A program made the position numbers and the translations under genes. DNA of 64,000 nt from CAZLMW01 sp964560875 (GTDB lineage Bacteria; Myxococcota_A; UBA9042), in assembly GCA_964560875.1 (NCBI GenBank), contig CAZLMW010000006.1:1-64000 (forward strand), written 5' to 3'. The notes under the pieces are model-generated. The model saw only the letters and a program-made list of their open reading frames with translations, was not told where the DNA came from and searched no databases. Shown here piece after piece: positions 18,799 through 26,922 of this stretch (position 1 is the first letter of the stretch; each line of letters begins with the position of its first letter).

Positions 18799-20441
18799 TG
18801 CGAGCGCCTCGGCAAATCGTCTTGCCCGTCGTGGCGTCGGCCGTCGTTGTCGGTGGCCTGTTCGTCGCCGTGACGGCGTGGACCCGCCCCGCCAAGCCGG
18901 TTCGAACTGCGCGTGTCGCGCCAATCACCGCAAACCCCGTCGCCGCAAACCCCGTCGCCGCAAACCCCGTCGCCGCTAACCCCGTCGCCGGAACCAAGAC
19001 GTCCGTCGTGGTGCGTCCCGTCGCGCGAAAGTGGCGGGTCAAATCGCCTGCGCGCGTCGGCTCAGCCGGGTCGGTCGCGGCCCGCTGGAAGAGCTTGCGG
19101 GCGGGGCTCCGACCCTGGATCGCGTATCGGCCGACTCTCGACGCAATGGCCGGTCGGTCGCAGAGCGCCGGGGACATCACGCTCAGCGGCGTCTTGTTGC
19201 GCAATGTCGATGACGGCCAGACGTACGGGTTGCTCCGCCTCGCCAGCACGCTCGACCTGGTTCGTCCCGCCGAGCTGCCGATCCGCTGGCAGCACCACGT
19301 CGCGTTTTACGCCGATAGCTTCCCGGGCGCCGGTGCCGCCCTTGCGAGTCGCACCCTCGTCACCGTGCGCCGCGCCCAGCTCGGCATTCTCGCTGGTCCC
19401 GTTACGGCAAATATCGGTCGCGTGTGGGCCGCTGATGCCGCGATGGCGAGCGCTGTTGATGGTGCGTCCGCCACATTCGCCGCCTCCGAACACGTGAAAG
19501 TGACCGCGTGGGGTGGCGTTTCCCCGACTGTGCAGGGCTATTCGCGGCAGACCGATGTCGCCCGAACCGGCGGATCCCTGGCATGGCAGGCCGACGAGGA
19601 TGGCAACCTGCGGGGGGCCGTCGCGTGGAGTTCGGCGTTTGTCCAGGGGCGCATGGACGACCAACGGATTGGCCTTCAGCTCCACGCAAGCGACCCGGAG
19701 ATTGGCGGGATCAGCGGCGCTCTCGACATCGGGATCGGTTTTGGGGACCTGAGCGGCACGAGCCTCGCCGACTCGGCGCTCGCCAAGCCCACCGGTGCTG
19801 TCGTCCGCCCGATGCGCGCCTGGTTGTCGCTGTGGAACCGGCCGCGCGCCAACTGGCAGCTGCGAGGCTGGTATTCGTTCCACCGCACCGAGGCCACCCG
19901 CGAACTCGCGCTCGCCCAGGCGTGGGACACCATGGTCGCCGGCGCCGGACACGCGATGAACCTGTCGATCAGCCGCCGCTTCTCCGGCTCGTGGTGGTGG
20001 CGGCAGCGCTTGTGGGGTTCCTGGAACGATTTTGGTGACTACAACGACGGGCTGCGGCTCGGCACCGAACTCCGCGCGGGACACAACGGCGAATTTGCGC
20101 GGCCATTCCTGTGGCTGCGGGGTGAAAGCGGCCTGGATGTCGGCACGGCTGGGATCGGGTTGCGCACCTCATTGGCGGCGTCCGGTGGCCTCGGCACGCG
20201 GCTCGCCCTATCCAGAAACGTGGCCGTCGACCTGCGCGGAGGTGTCCGTTACGACGACCTCATCGCGAGCGCATCAAGCGCCCTTCGAGGTCGAGCCCGC
20301 GCGGGGTTGGAGCTGAGTCACGGTCGGTGGTTGTGGCTGCTGAGCGTGTCCGGTGACGCCCACCTCGTCGGAAGTGGCGATGCGTCGTGGAAGGCGACCG
20401 ATTTCGTCGAGGCGATGGCGATGGCGCGGTTCCGGCTGTAG
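18798..20441 (+). CDS. Probable outer-membrane beta-barrel protein, partner of the 36-haem cytochrome
   Basis: 547 aa from the ATG at 18798, overlapping the cytochrome stop by one base (TGATG) with GGGGAGG upstream. The N-terminus has a hydrophobic signal or anchor (residues 7-28), then four copies of an ANPVA repeat. From about residue 90 the sequence is a series of short amphipathic strands rich in Trp, Tyr and Gly with polar turns, ending in AMARFRL, consistent with an outer-membrane barrel of 16 or more strands. There are no Cys residues and no CxxC as in MtrB. Position and coupling suggest a porin sheath for the multihaem cytochrome, as in porin-cytochrome complexes. I recognise no family at sequence level. 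Confidence 0.7.
   Translation: MRAPRQIVLPVVASAVVVGGLFVAVTAWTRPAKPVRTARVAPITANPVAANPVAANPVAANPVAGTKTSVVVRPVARKWRVKSPARVGSAGSVAARWKSLRAGLRPWIAYRPTLDAMAGRSQSAGDITLSGVLLRNVDDGQTYGLLRLASTLDLVRPAELPIRWQHHVAFYADSFPGAGAALASRTLVTVRRAQLGILAGPVTANIGRVWAADAAMASAVDGASATFAASEHVKVTAWGGVSPTVQGYSRQTDVARTGGSLAWQADEDGNLRGAVAWSSAFVQGRMDDQRIGLQLHASDPEIGGISGALDIGIGFGDLSGTSLADSALAKPTGAVVRPMRAWLSLWNRPRANWQLRGWYSFHRTEATRELALAQAWDTMVAGAGHAMNLSISRRFSGSWWWRQRLWGSWNDFGDYNDGLRLGTELRAGHNGEFARPFLWLRGESGLDVGTAGIGLRTSLAASGGLGTRLALSRNVAVDLRGGVRYDDLIASASSALRGRARAGLELSHGRWLWLLSVSGDAHLVGSGDASWKATDFVEAMAMARFRL
18930..18989. repeat. 15-nt tandem repeat, 4 copies, inside the barrel gene
   Basis: GCAAACCCCGTCGCC at 18930, 18945 and 18960 (identical) and GCTAACCCCGTCGCC at 18975. 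They encode (ANPVA)4 just after the signal or anchor segment. Confidence 0.95.
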
Positions 20442-20474
20442 CGACGGCAGGTGCGAATCACGAGATGAACGCAA

Positions 20475-20494
20475 AAATCCGGCCTGCCGGATTT
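20475..20494 (+). terminator. Candidate hairpin terminator after the barrel gene
   Basis: A perfect 9-bp inverted repeat AAATCCGGC-CT-GCCGGATTT lies 34 nt after the barrel stop. It is followed by only a short TTT-containing tail, so it is a moderate rho-independent terminator candidate closing the cytochrome/barrel operon. Confidence 0.6.
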
Positions 20495-20537
20495 CTGCAC
20501 GGCGTCACTATGCCATCGGTACCCCGTGAGGGTGTGC

Positions 20538-20561
20538 GTTCGGGTTCGGGTTCGGGTTCGG
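20538..20561. repeat. Hexanucleotide repeat GTTCGG, 4 copies, intergenic
   Basis: Four perfect GTTCGG units between the barrel gene terminator and the PEGA gene. They create an artificial upstream reading-frame extension (VRVRVR) that is not part of the PEGA protein. The rest of the 267-nt spacer 20442-20708 holds only the terminator candidate. Confidence 0.9.
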
Positions 20562-20708
20562 GTGGCCCGGACCCGGCCTATCGCTCAGTCAGCGACTCCC
20601 AATCGGGCCTGGGCGCCAGGGAGTTGCTGGCGCGGCGTCAAATCGGCATGCTCGGTCAATACACCAATCAGGCACCGCGACACGCGGAGTTTGCACATCG
20701 GAAGGGCG

Positions 20709-22031
20709 ATGTTTTTTTCGACGCCTTGGCTGCGCTGCATGATTCTCGCCGCAGCGCTGGTGCCATCAGCGGCGCTACCCGCGTCGGCCGGCTGCCCAGC
20801 CCCGGGTAGCTTCGTGCCTCTGCCGCAACTGATCGCGGAGGCTCCCCGGTTGCGCGGCTGCACGGTGACGACCATCGCGTCTTTCGTGGCCACGGGCAAG
20901 GGCCCGGCGGTTTTGCCCTTCCGTACCCGGGGCGCTGTGCTGTTTCGGGTCATGCCACCGGGCCGGACTCCGCGGGTCAATGCTCTCGGCGGCTCGGATG
21001 CAACGTTCTGTGCGGTGCCGGCCAGCCAGGCGCGGCAACTCTATCGAATGCGTCGCGGTCAATCGATCTCGATGAAGGGGGCCATCGACTATCGAAGGGT
21101 GGGCGGTGCGTTCGGCAGCGGACGGTTCGACACCGGAAACTACAGCCGCCTGTTCCGGGCGCAGACCCTCATGCCATACGTAGCACCGCGACCGACCGCT
21201 CAGGCAGGGAGAGTGGTGGCGGCAACCGCGGGCGGACAGTTGGTAATCATGACCCGGCCCAAGGGCGCCGCTATCTGGTTGGACGGCAAAAAGCTGGGCA
21301 CATCGCTGGCGACAGGGCGAGGCCTTCTGCCAGGACACCACGTGGTCTCTGCTCAATGGTCCGGCAAGAAGAGACAGCACAAGATCGAACTGGTCGCGGC
21401 CGGCTCGTCGCGGCTGATCACGCTGGTAGCCAGCGCCACCGACGCCGGGCTTTCGACGTTTCGCCGCCCGCCAAAGCCCCTGCCTGCAAGCTCGGGCAAA
21501 GGGCAGGTCGTCTTTGTGACCAACCCAACCGGCGCGCGGATCTCTTTCGACGGTAAGACACTCGGCAAGACGCCGTTGAACACCGGGTTGACCATGCCGG
21601 GTCAACACGTCCTGGAGATCCGATTCAGCGATGGCGCCGAGATCGCGCAGCCCGTCGTGGTCACGGCAGGTATATCGAAGGTGTTGTATTTCCAGAGCTT
21701 CAAGGCGATGGCGGCCGAGGCCGCTGCCGCCAAGAAGAAGCGCGAACAGACGCGCAAGGCTGAAGCCGACAAGATCACCGAAGCGCAGCGCAAGCAACTC
21801 GACCGATGGCGGCGCGACGGTACAAGGGGCAAACTCGTCGTCTTCAGCGACCCTGGCGGCGGCGTCGTATACGTGGGCGGTGTGGCTTTCGGCCGTGCGC
21901 CAGCCAAGATCACGATTCTGCCCGGCAAGCACACCATAACGGTGCGCTGGCCAGATGGCCGTTCCGCGTCAGGCACCGCACGGGTCAAACCCCACCGGAC
22001 GGTCGCGCTGCGCCTGAAACCAGCCCACTAA
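20709..22031 (+). CDS. Secreted PEGA-domain protein
   Basis: 440 aa from the ATG at 20709, with GGAAGGG just upstream and a signal peptide ending near PASA|GC. The N-terminal 140 residues are of unknown fold with a few Cys. Three PEGA-type repeats follow: around IMTRPKGAAIWLDGKKLG, VTNPTGARISFDGKTLG and a C-terminal FSDPGGGVVYVGGVAFG, each ending in a PGxHxxxxxW/F strand. An Ala/Lys/Glu-rich helix (AAEAAAAKKKREQTRKAEAD) separates repeats two and three. PEGA domains are common in myxobacterial surface proteins, with no single defined function. It precedes the lipid-like operon by 40 nt and may be co-transcribed with it. Confidence 0.85.
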   Translation: MFFSTPWLRCMILAAALVPSAALPASAGCPAPGSFVPLPQLIAEAPRLRGCTVTTIASFVATGKGPAVLPFRTRGAVLFRVMPPGRTPRVNALGGSDATFCAVPASQARQLYRMRRGQSISMKGAIDYRRVGGAFGSGRFDTGNYSRLFRAQTLMPYVAPRPTAQAGRVVAATAGGQLVIMTRPKGAAIWLDGKKLGTSLATGRGLLPGHHVVSAQWSGKKRQHKIELVAAGSSRLITLVASATDAGLSTFRRPPKPLPASSGKGQVVFVTNPTGARISFDGKTLGKTPLNTGLTMPGQHVLEIRFSDGAEIAQPVVVTAGISKVLYFQSFKAMAAEAAAAKKKREQTRKAEADKITEAQRKQLDRWRRDGTRGKLVVFSDPGGGVVYVGGVAFGRAPAKITILPGKHTITVRWPDGRSASGTARVKPHRTVALRLKPAH

Positions 22032-22071
22032 ACCCCGATCGAGGCCAAGAGCCCACCGCAACAGGCATACA

Positions 22072-22857
22072 ATGAACAGGACATCACCTCGCCACCCGAG
22101 CCAGTCGTGCTCCAAGGGTGTCACATCCTGCTTGGCGGCCATCGCCATCGTCATGGCTATCTCGGCGCCCCGCAGCGTCGAAGCGGTTGAGCCGGGCGCG
22201 ACGGTTCTCATCACCACCAATTCCGGCAAACTGCTCCGCGGCCGGCTCATTGACAAGACGCCAGGTGGCTTCCTGCTTTCGGTGCGAAACAAGACCATTG
22301 TGGTGCCCTACGCTCAGGTCAATCGCATTGAGCAGATCGGCGCGTCGGGCACCTCACCCGCCCCCCGGCCCGCGCCGAACACGTATCACGCACCACCGGT
22401 TCGTCGCGCGGCTCCCGCTGTCCGACCCAACTATGGGTACGGTACCGGGGCGGCAGCAGCTCCAGTCAACGCCCCACCCAAGCCGCGAGTCCCTGGCAAC
22501 GGGCTGATCGTCACGGGCTGGATCCTCTTCGGCGTCGGCACGTTCACAGCGATCGTGGGTTCGGCCGCGTATAGCGATTCGGTCCGGTGCGACTTCGACC
22601 CCGACTCCTTCGACTCCGGCTGCACCAAGGACGACGAGTTCCTCGTCCTATCGTATGCGGGAGGCGTTCTCGGCACAGCCGGGTTGGTCATGGCGATCAT
22701 CGGCCACGTCAAGAAGGGCGTCGCCAAGGGACGGCTGCGAAGGTGGCGTCAGAAGTACCAGGCCGGGACGATGCCCCTTTACGAGCGCGACGATTTCGCT
22801 GTGACCATGTCGAGCACCAGCCGCGGCCAGGGCCTGGCACTGGGGCTGCATTTCTAG
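22072..22857 (+). CDS. SH3-like beta domain plus two-TM protein (paralogue of 30276-30899)
   Basis: 261 aa with a signal peptide, then a roughly 50-residue beta-rich segment of the form VLITTNSGKLLRGRLID...VPYAQVNRIEQI (small-barrel/SH3-like or Sm-like look), a Pro/Ala-rich linker, and two hydrophobic helices around TGWILFGVGTFTAIVG and YAGGVLGTAGLVMAIIGHV, then a basic KGRLRRWRQKY segment. The protein at 30276-30899 has the same order, with TGWILFGVG and AIIGHV conserved. Both are the first gene of converging operons carrying PAP2-diiron proteins. Function unknown; perhaps an envelope scaffold for that pathway (inference). Confidence 0.75.
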   Translation: MNRTSPRHPSQSCSKGVTSCLAAIAIVMAISAPRSVEAVEPGATVLITTNSGKLLRGRLIDKTPGGFLLSVRNKTIVVPYAQVNRIEQIGASGTSPAPRPAPNTYHAPPVRRAAPAVRPNYGYGTGAAAAPVNAPPKPRVPGNGLIVTGWILFGVGTFTAIVGSAAYSDSVRCDFDPDSFDSGCTKDDEFLVLSYAGGVLGTAGLVMAIIGHVKKGVAKGRLRRWRQKYQAGTMPLYERDDFAVTMSSTSRGQGLALGLHF

Positions 22858-22876
22858 CGCCGCAGAGAACACCGAG

Positions 22877-24493
22877 TTGATTCAGACCCGGACACCGTCG
22901 GTGCGCGATGGGCTCGCGAGGCGGGCCTTCATGGGCGCGTACACGGTCGGGGTCGTCGCCGCCGCAATGGCGTATTTCGGCGACGGAGATCCAGAGGTCC
23001 TCCATCGACCTGCAATCGCGCTGGATCACGGCGCAGCGTGGCTTGCGTGGGCGCCGTTCGGGTATGGTTCGTGGGCGGTCGGGATCATCGTCGCGATGGT
23101 CGCGGCGGCCGATTGGATGGCCAGCAAGCGGCTGTACTTCGCGGTCTTTGTGAGCACGTGCGTTTGCGCCGGATTGTATGCCCTCGCGCCGTCTCACCTG
23201 CACGGTCCGGATGCCCTCGTGCGCGCCGCCGATTGGTTCTGGCTCGACGTGGAGAATCGCTTCCCGGCGTTGCCCGTCGCCGTCGCGTGGAGTCTGGCTC
23301 TGGTCTGGTTCGACGTCGTTCGCGGCCCGGCCCCGCTTCGAGCTGCGACCCGGCTGCTGGCGCTGGGTTGGGCGGTCGTGGTCAGCGCCGCCGCCTTCTA
23401 TTCGTTGCAGCACGGCGCCATCGATATCGCTGCAGGAGCCGCCGTCGGCGCCGTCTCAGCGCTCGGGGTCAAGCGCCTGATTGCCGATGTACCCGCCGCC
23501 GATGTGCGTCCGTTGACCGTCCGCGAAGAGGATCTTGTCGTGCAACTGCGACGCATTCAGACCCGTTGCGAGGCGCACCAATGGAGCCTGGACGAGGTGG
23601 ATTGGCGCGGCGCCCCCACGTCGCCGTTGGCGCGTTCGTTGGTGCGGCTCATCAACCAGGTGGTCTACATCGAAGAGATCGCGGCTCGCAATTTCGCGCT
23701 GCTGGCCGCCGCGTCGGAGGACCCGGGGATTGCAGGCACCTACCGCCTGTTCGCGCAGGAAGAAGTCCGCCACGCCGAAGGTCTGCGAAGACTGCTCAAG
23801 CGCCACGGACACGAACTTGAGCCGCCCGGTCTCGGCGCGTCGATGGTGCTCGACCAGTTCGACACGCTTGATCCTTCCAACGAGGCGGACGTCGCGCTCG
23901 TCGCCCTCGCCACGCCTGTCTTCGAGGTCTTTCTCGACGGCGGCACGATTCCCTTCATCCAAAAGCAACCCGCGGTGTCCAGCGATGCCCTCAATGGACT
24001 CGTTCAGCGGATCAACCGCGACGAAGCGCTTCACCTGGCGATGGACTGGCATGTCAGCTGCGGACTGGCTCGCCGCTATCGGGGCTGGAGCAGCGTGCGC
24101 TTTTTGTTCAACCCGACCATCGCACGCGGCATGATGGCGGTCGCGCCGCTGGCCATGGACGTTCACGTGCTCGCCTACGACCTCGGATTCGACTTCCTGG
24201 CTTTGGTCGCACCGTTTCGGCGCGTATGGCGAATGCACCGACGCTTTCCCGACCTACATGGACACGTCCTGTGGCAGCCGTTTCGGCTGTTCGTGTTGTG
24301 CGGCCTCAGTTGGGCGCTGTTCTGCGCGATCCTGGCCCGTCTTGGCCTGCTGTGGGGCTGGTTTTGGACCGGCTACACATCGCTGACCGACGCCTTTGCG
24401 TGGGCGCTTTTTGGCCCGAAACTGCTGCGTGCACGCCAGTTGCCCAATGCGGCGCCCGGCGGCTGGTTGCGACGGATGGCGGATCGCGCTTGA
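22877..24493 (+). CDS. Fusion of degenerate PAP2-like membrane domain and ferritin-like diiron domain
   Basis: 538 aa from a TTG at 22877, chosen because the N-terminus then matches the paralogue at 26919-28511; ATG at 22931 is the alternative. Residues about 15-200 form a multi-TM PAP2-like domain in which the usual FPSLHV motif reads F129-P-A-L-P-V134, so the Ser and catalytic His are lost, while Q-H179-xxx-D183 remains. The C-terminal part (250-400) has diiron ligands E266/E267, E296-x-x-H299, E350 and E383-x-x-H386, an AurF-like/ferritin-like pattern. Likely an oxygenase or oxidase acting on a lipid at the membrane (inference). The stop overlaps the next start (TGATG). Confidence 0.8.
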   Translation: MIQTRTPSVRDGLARRAFMGAYTVGVVAAAMAYFGDGDPEVLHRPAIALDHGAAWLAWAPFGYGSWAVGIIVAMVAAADWMASKRLYFAVFVSTCVCAGLYALAPSHLHGPDALVRAADWFWLDVENRFPALPVAVAWSLALVWFDVVRGPAPLRAATRLLALGWAVVVSAAAFYSLQHGAIDIAAGAAVGAVSALGVKRLIADVPAADVRPLTVREEDLVVQLRRIQTRCEAHQWSLDEVDWRGAPTSPLARSLVRLINQVVYIEEIAARNFALLAAASEDPGIAGTYRLFAQEEVRHAEGLRRLLKRHGHELEPPGLGASMVLDQFDTLDPSNEADVALVALATPVFEVFLDGGTIPFIQKQPAVSSDALNGLVQRINRDEALHLAMDWHVSCGLARRYRGWSSVRFLFNPTIARGMMAVAPLAMDVHVLAYDLGFDFLALVAPFRRVWRMHRRFPDLHGHVLWQPFRLFVLCGLSWALFCAILARLGLLWGWFWTGYTSLTDAFAWALFGPKLLRARQLPNAAPGGWLRRMADRA

Positions 24494-24558
24494 TGGGTTG
24501 TCCGCGCTCCATGGTGTCTTCACGCTCGACGGGTTCTCCGCGCTCGACGGGTTCGCTG
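24487..24558. repeat. 18-nt tandem repeat, 4 copies, straddling a stop/start junction
   Basis: Units 24487-24504, 24505-24522, 24523-24540 and 24541-24558; the last two read CGCTCGACGGGTTCTCCG and CGCTCGACGGGTTCGCTG. Unit 1 contains the TGATG overlap (24491-24495) that ends the PAP2-diiron gene and starts the next. The remaining units encode a Ser/Thr/Gly/Pro/Arg-rich N-terminus of the downstream protein. Confidence 0.9.
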
Positions 24559-25416
24559 GCGCCCGCGGTTCGGCCCAGTCGAATCGCCAGGGTGATGCAC
24601 GGCCCGACGCTGCTCTCTCTTGACGCTGTGGTCGTCGGGCTGAGCTGGCAGCACGCTTTCGCCGAGGCCGCGCAATGGCCGCTCGGTTGGCACCATCGTT
24701 TGCTGCTCGCGGCCCCCATCTGGATGTTTTGGACCTGGGATCGTGTCGTCGATGCATGGCTGATGGACCCGATCGCGCCGATGACGTCGCGCCATCGCTT
24801 CGCACGCAAACACGCCTCTGGCCTGCTCGTGGGCATCGCCGTTGTGCTCTGCGGCAGTCTCGCCCTTGCAGTGTGGCGCCTGACTTGGCTCGAATGGCTG
24901 TGCGGCCTGGCGCTGGTCGCGGCGTCTGGGTTGTATTTTCTGCGTGTCGCTATGGCGTCGCTTGGGCGCGGCGCGCAGGTCTATAAAGCCGCGGGCTTGA
25001 TGGTCATGTTCAGCGCCGCTGTGACCCTTTTCATCTGGGCCAACGCGGCCTGGGTGGGCCGCTTGTTCGCCCCGTTGGTCGCGTTCTGTGCGCTCGTGTG
25101 GGCCAACGTGCTGGTCATCTCGGTCCGCGAGCGCCACGTCGACGCCCTTTTGGGGCAGCCCAGCCCGGTCCAGGGACGGGGCCGGGTCGGTCGGGGCGTG
25201 CAGACGCTGCCAGTCGTGGTCGCCTTGTTCTCGGTCGCGGCGCTTGGGCTGTCCGGCACCGACCCCGGCTTGTGGATAGCTCTGGCAGGGGCGGGCGTGT
25301 TGACCGCGCTGCTGGCGTACTTTGCGCCGCGCTTGCCGATGGACCCTGTGCGTACTCTTGCGGACGCAGCGCTCGCGGCGCCCCCGATCGCTATCGCCAT
25401 CGCGGCGGTGGCATGA
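24493..25416 (+). CDS. Polytopic membrane protein, weakly UbiA-like
   Basis: 307 aa from the ATG at 24493, overlapping the previous stop. The first 25 residues derive from the 18-nt repeat. It has about seven to eight predicted TM helices. After the first helices is an Asp-rich motif WDRVVDAWLMDP followed by SRHRFARKH, reminiscent of the NDxxDxxxD/prenyl-diphosphate site of UbiA-type prenyltransferases but not canonical. Placed between a PAP2-diiron protein and a methyltransferase and near a polyprenyl synthase, a prenyl or lipid transferase role is plausible. It ends in ATGA overlapping the methyltransferase gene. Family assignment is tentative. Confidence 0.65.
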   Translation: MGCPRSMVSSRSTGSPRSTGSLAPAVRPSRIARVMHGPTLLSLDAVVVGLSWQHAFAEAAQWPLGWHHRLLLAAPIWMFWTWDRVVDAWLMDPIAPMTSRHRFARKHASGLLVGIAVVLCGSLALAVWRLTWLEWLCGLALVAASGLYFLRVAMASLGRGAQVYKAAGLMVMFSAAVTLFIWANAAWVGRLFAPLVAFCALVWANVLVISVRERHVDALLGQPSPVQGRGRVGRGVQTLPVVVALFSVAALGLSGTDPGLWIALAGAGVLTALLAYFAPRLPMDPVRTLADAALAAPPIAIAIAAVA

Positions 25417-26132
25417 ACGACAAGACACCTGACGCCTCAGGCAACAACCGCGGTTTGCTCCGCAGTTTTGATCATCTCGCCCGCATTTATCAGCCGCTCG
25501 AGGCCCTGACGTTCGGGGGCGCGTTGCAAGCGGCCCGCACCGCGTGCCTGGACGCCCTCGACGATGCCGACGACGTGCTGTTGTGCGGCGATGGTGACGG
25601 TCGTTTTCTCGCCGCGCTGCTGCAACGCAACCAGACGTGTCGCGCCACCAGCATCGACGGCAGCGAAAAAATGCTCGACAGGGCGAAGCGTCGGATCGCT
25701 GAGGTCGCTCCCGACCGCCTCGACGTCATGCAGTGGGTCCACGCCGACCTGCGGACGGTGGTGCTCGAGCAAGACCGGTACGACGCCGTCGTTGCCGTTT
25801 TCGTCCTCGATTGTTTCGCAGAGGCGTCGCTTCGGTCGCTGCTTGGCCGGATCGGCACGTCTCTGCACTCCAATGGCAAACTCTATGTGGTCGATTTCGC
25901 GCCGCCGGGACCAGGTTGGCGCGGCTGGCGTCAGAGGCTGTGGTTGTGTGCGCTGTACCGCGCGTTCGAGTTGACCACGGACATCGAGGCCGCGGCGCTG
26001 GTCGATCCGCGCCCAATACTCCGGGAGCTCGGCTTTGGGCCCGCGCGCTCCCAAGCCATGGCTGGAGGCTTGCTCTACGCGACCGTCTACCAGCGCAACG
26101 TCAATCCCGCCGACCCGAGCCGGACTCGCTGA
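25413..26132 (+). CDS. Class I SAM-dependent methyltransferase
   Basis: 239 aa starting in the ATGA overlap at 25413. Motif I reads VLLCGDGDGRFLAALL, the acidic loop IDGSEKML, and motif IV/post-I YDAVVAVFVLDCF, all typical of class I Rossmann methyltransferases such as UbiE-like lipid enzymes. It is the last gene of the plus-strand operon with the PAP2-diiron fusion, so a lipid or quinone-like substrate is likely (inference). Its 3' end overlaps by 32 nt the 3' end of the convergent EEP-family gene. Confidence 0.85.
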   Translation: MNDKTPDASGNNRGLLRSFDHLARIYQPLEALTFGGALQAARTACLDALDDADDVLLCGDGDGRFLAALLQRNQTCRATSIDGSEKMLDRAKRRIAEVAPDRLDVMQWVHADLRTVVLEQDRYDAVVAVFVLDCFAEASLRSLLGRIGTSLHSNGKLYVVDFAPPGPGWRGWRQRLWLCALYRAFELTTDIEAAALVDPRPILRELGFGPARSQAMAGGLLYATVYQRNVNPADPSRTR

Positions 26133-26922
26133 GACGGAAAGCAGCGGTCAGCGGCAGGTGGTCGGACGCGCCGCCGTCGACCACGTCGACGGCAACGGGG
26201 ACCAGTCGACGACCGTACATAATGTGATCGGGTCGACCTTCGAAGTCATAGAGCATCGTCGGCCAGCGCCACGTCGGCTTGACGACGCGGGCCGCCATCT
26301 GGGCCTGCCCGAGACCGAGGGCCGCGACCGCCCGTGTCGCTTCGCCAAAGTCCTCGTTGAATGAGCCGACCACCAGATCAGGCGCTGCGTCGAAACAGGC
26401 AAGGTGAGCTTTCATCTCGGCGCCGCGCTCGTCGTCGGTCGTCAGGTATCCCGATACGATGCCGTACTCGTCGACCGGCGGGTGCAAATGGACTGCGATG
26501 ATCCGCAGCGGGCCATGCGGCGTCACCAGCTTGAGGCACCACGCCGGAAAGAGGCCTTCAGCTTCGATGGCAAAACGGACCGATCGCACCGGAAAACGAC
26601 TGTAGACGGCCATCCCACCTTCGGGCGGCGATAGCATGTAGCGCACGTGGCTGTAGCGACCGGCCAGGGCGCGATCCAGGGCGCCGCGCCACCGCTGCGT
26701 GACCTCCTGCAAGAACATGACGTCCACATCGAGACCGGCCGCCGCCGCCACAGTTTGCGGGGCGAAGCGCTCGTGGTTGACATTGTAGGTGGCGACGCTT
26801 AGCGCCGCCGATGTTGCCGCCGACAACCGCGGCTTCGCGCGCTCGCCGCACGCCACGACCAGCGAGACCGTCGCGACCCAACCCATGCACCGGACAAACC
26901 GGCATAGCCCGGCGGTGATCAT
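26101..26922 (-). CDS. Lipoprotein of the endonuclease/exonuclease/phosphatase (EEP) family
   Basis: 273 aa with a signal and lipobox VVAC near residue 25. EEP motifs are present in order: VATYNVN, FLQEVT, HLHPP, VVGSFNED and the terminal SDHLPL. The usual GDFN is GSFN here, so one Asp of the active site is replaced, while the Asn and the SDH His remain. EEP proteins cleave phosphodiesters of nucleic acids, inositol phosphates or sphingolipids; a lipid head-group substrate would fit this locus but is unproven. The start overlaps the stop of the PAP2 gene (ATGA), and the 3' end overlaps the convergent methyltransferase gene. Confidence 0.85.
   Translation of the reverse strand: MITAGLCRFVRCMGWVATVSLVVACGERAKPRLSAATSAALSVATYNVNHERFAPQTVAAAAGLDVDVMFLQEVTQRWRGALDRALAGRYSHVRYMLSPPEGGMAVYSRFPVRSVRFAIEAEGLFPAWCLKLVTPHGPLRIIAVHLHPPVDEYGIVSGYLTTDDERGAEMKAHLACFDAAPDLVVGSFNEDFGEATRAVAALGLGQAQMAARVVKPTWRWPTMLYDFEGRPDHIMYGRRLVPVAVDVVDGGASDHLPLTAAFRLSESGSGRRD

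Noticed and set aside
20526..20708. N-terminal extension of the PEGA protein (VRVRVR)
   Set aside because: It translates a GTTCGG intergenic repeat and lacks a ribosome site; the ATG at 20709 opens a good signal peptide.
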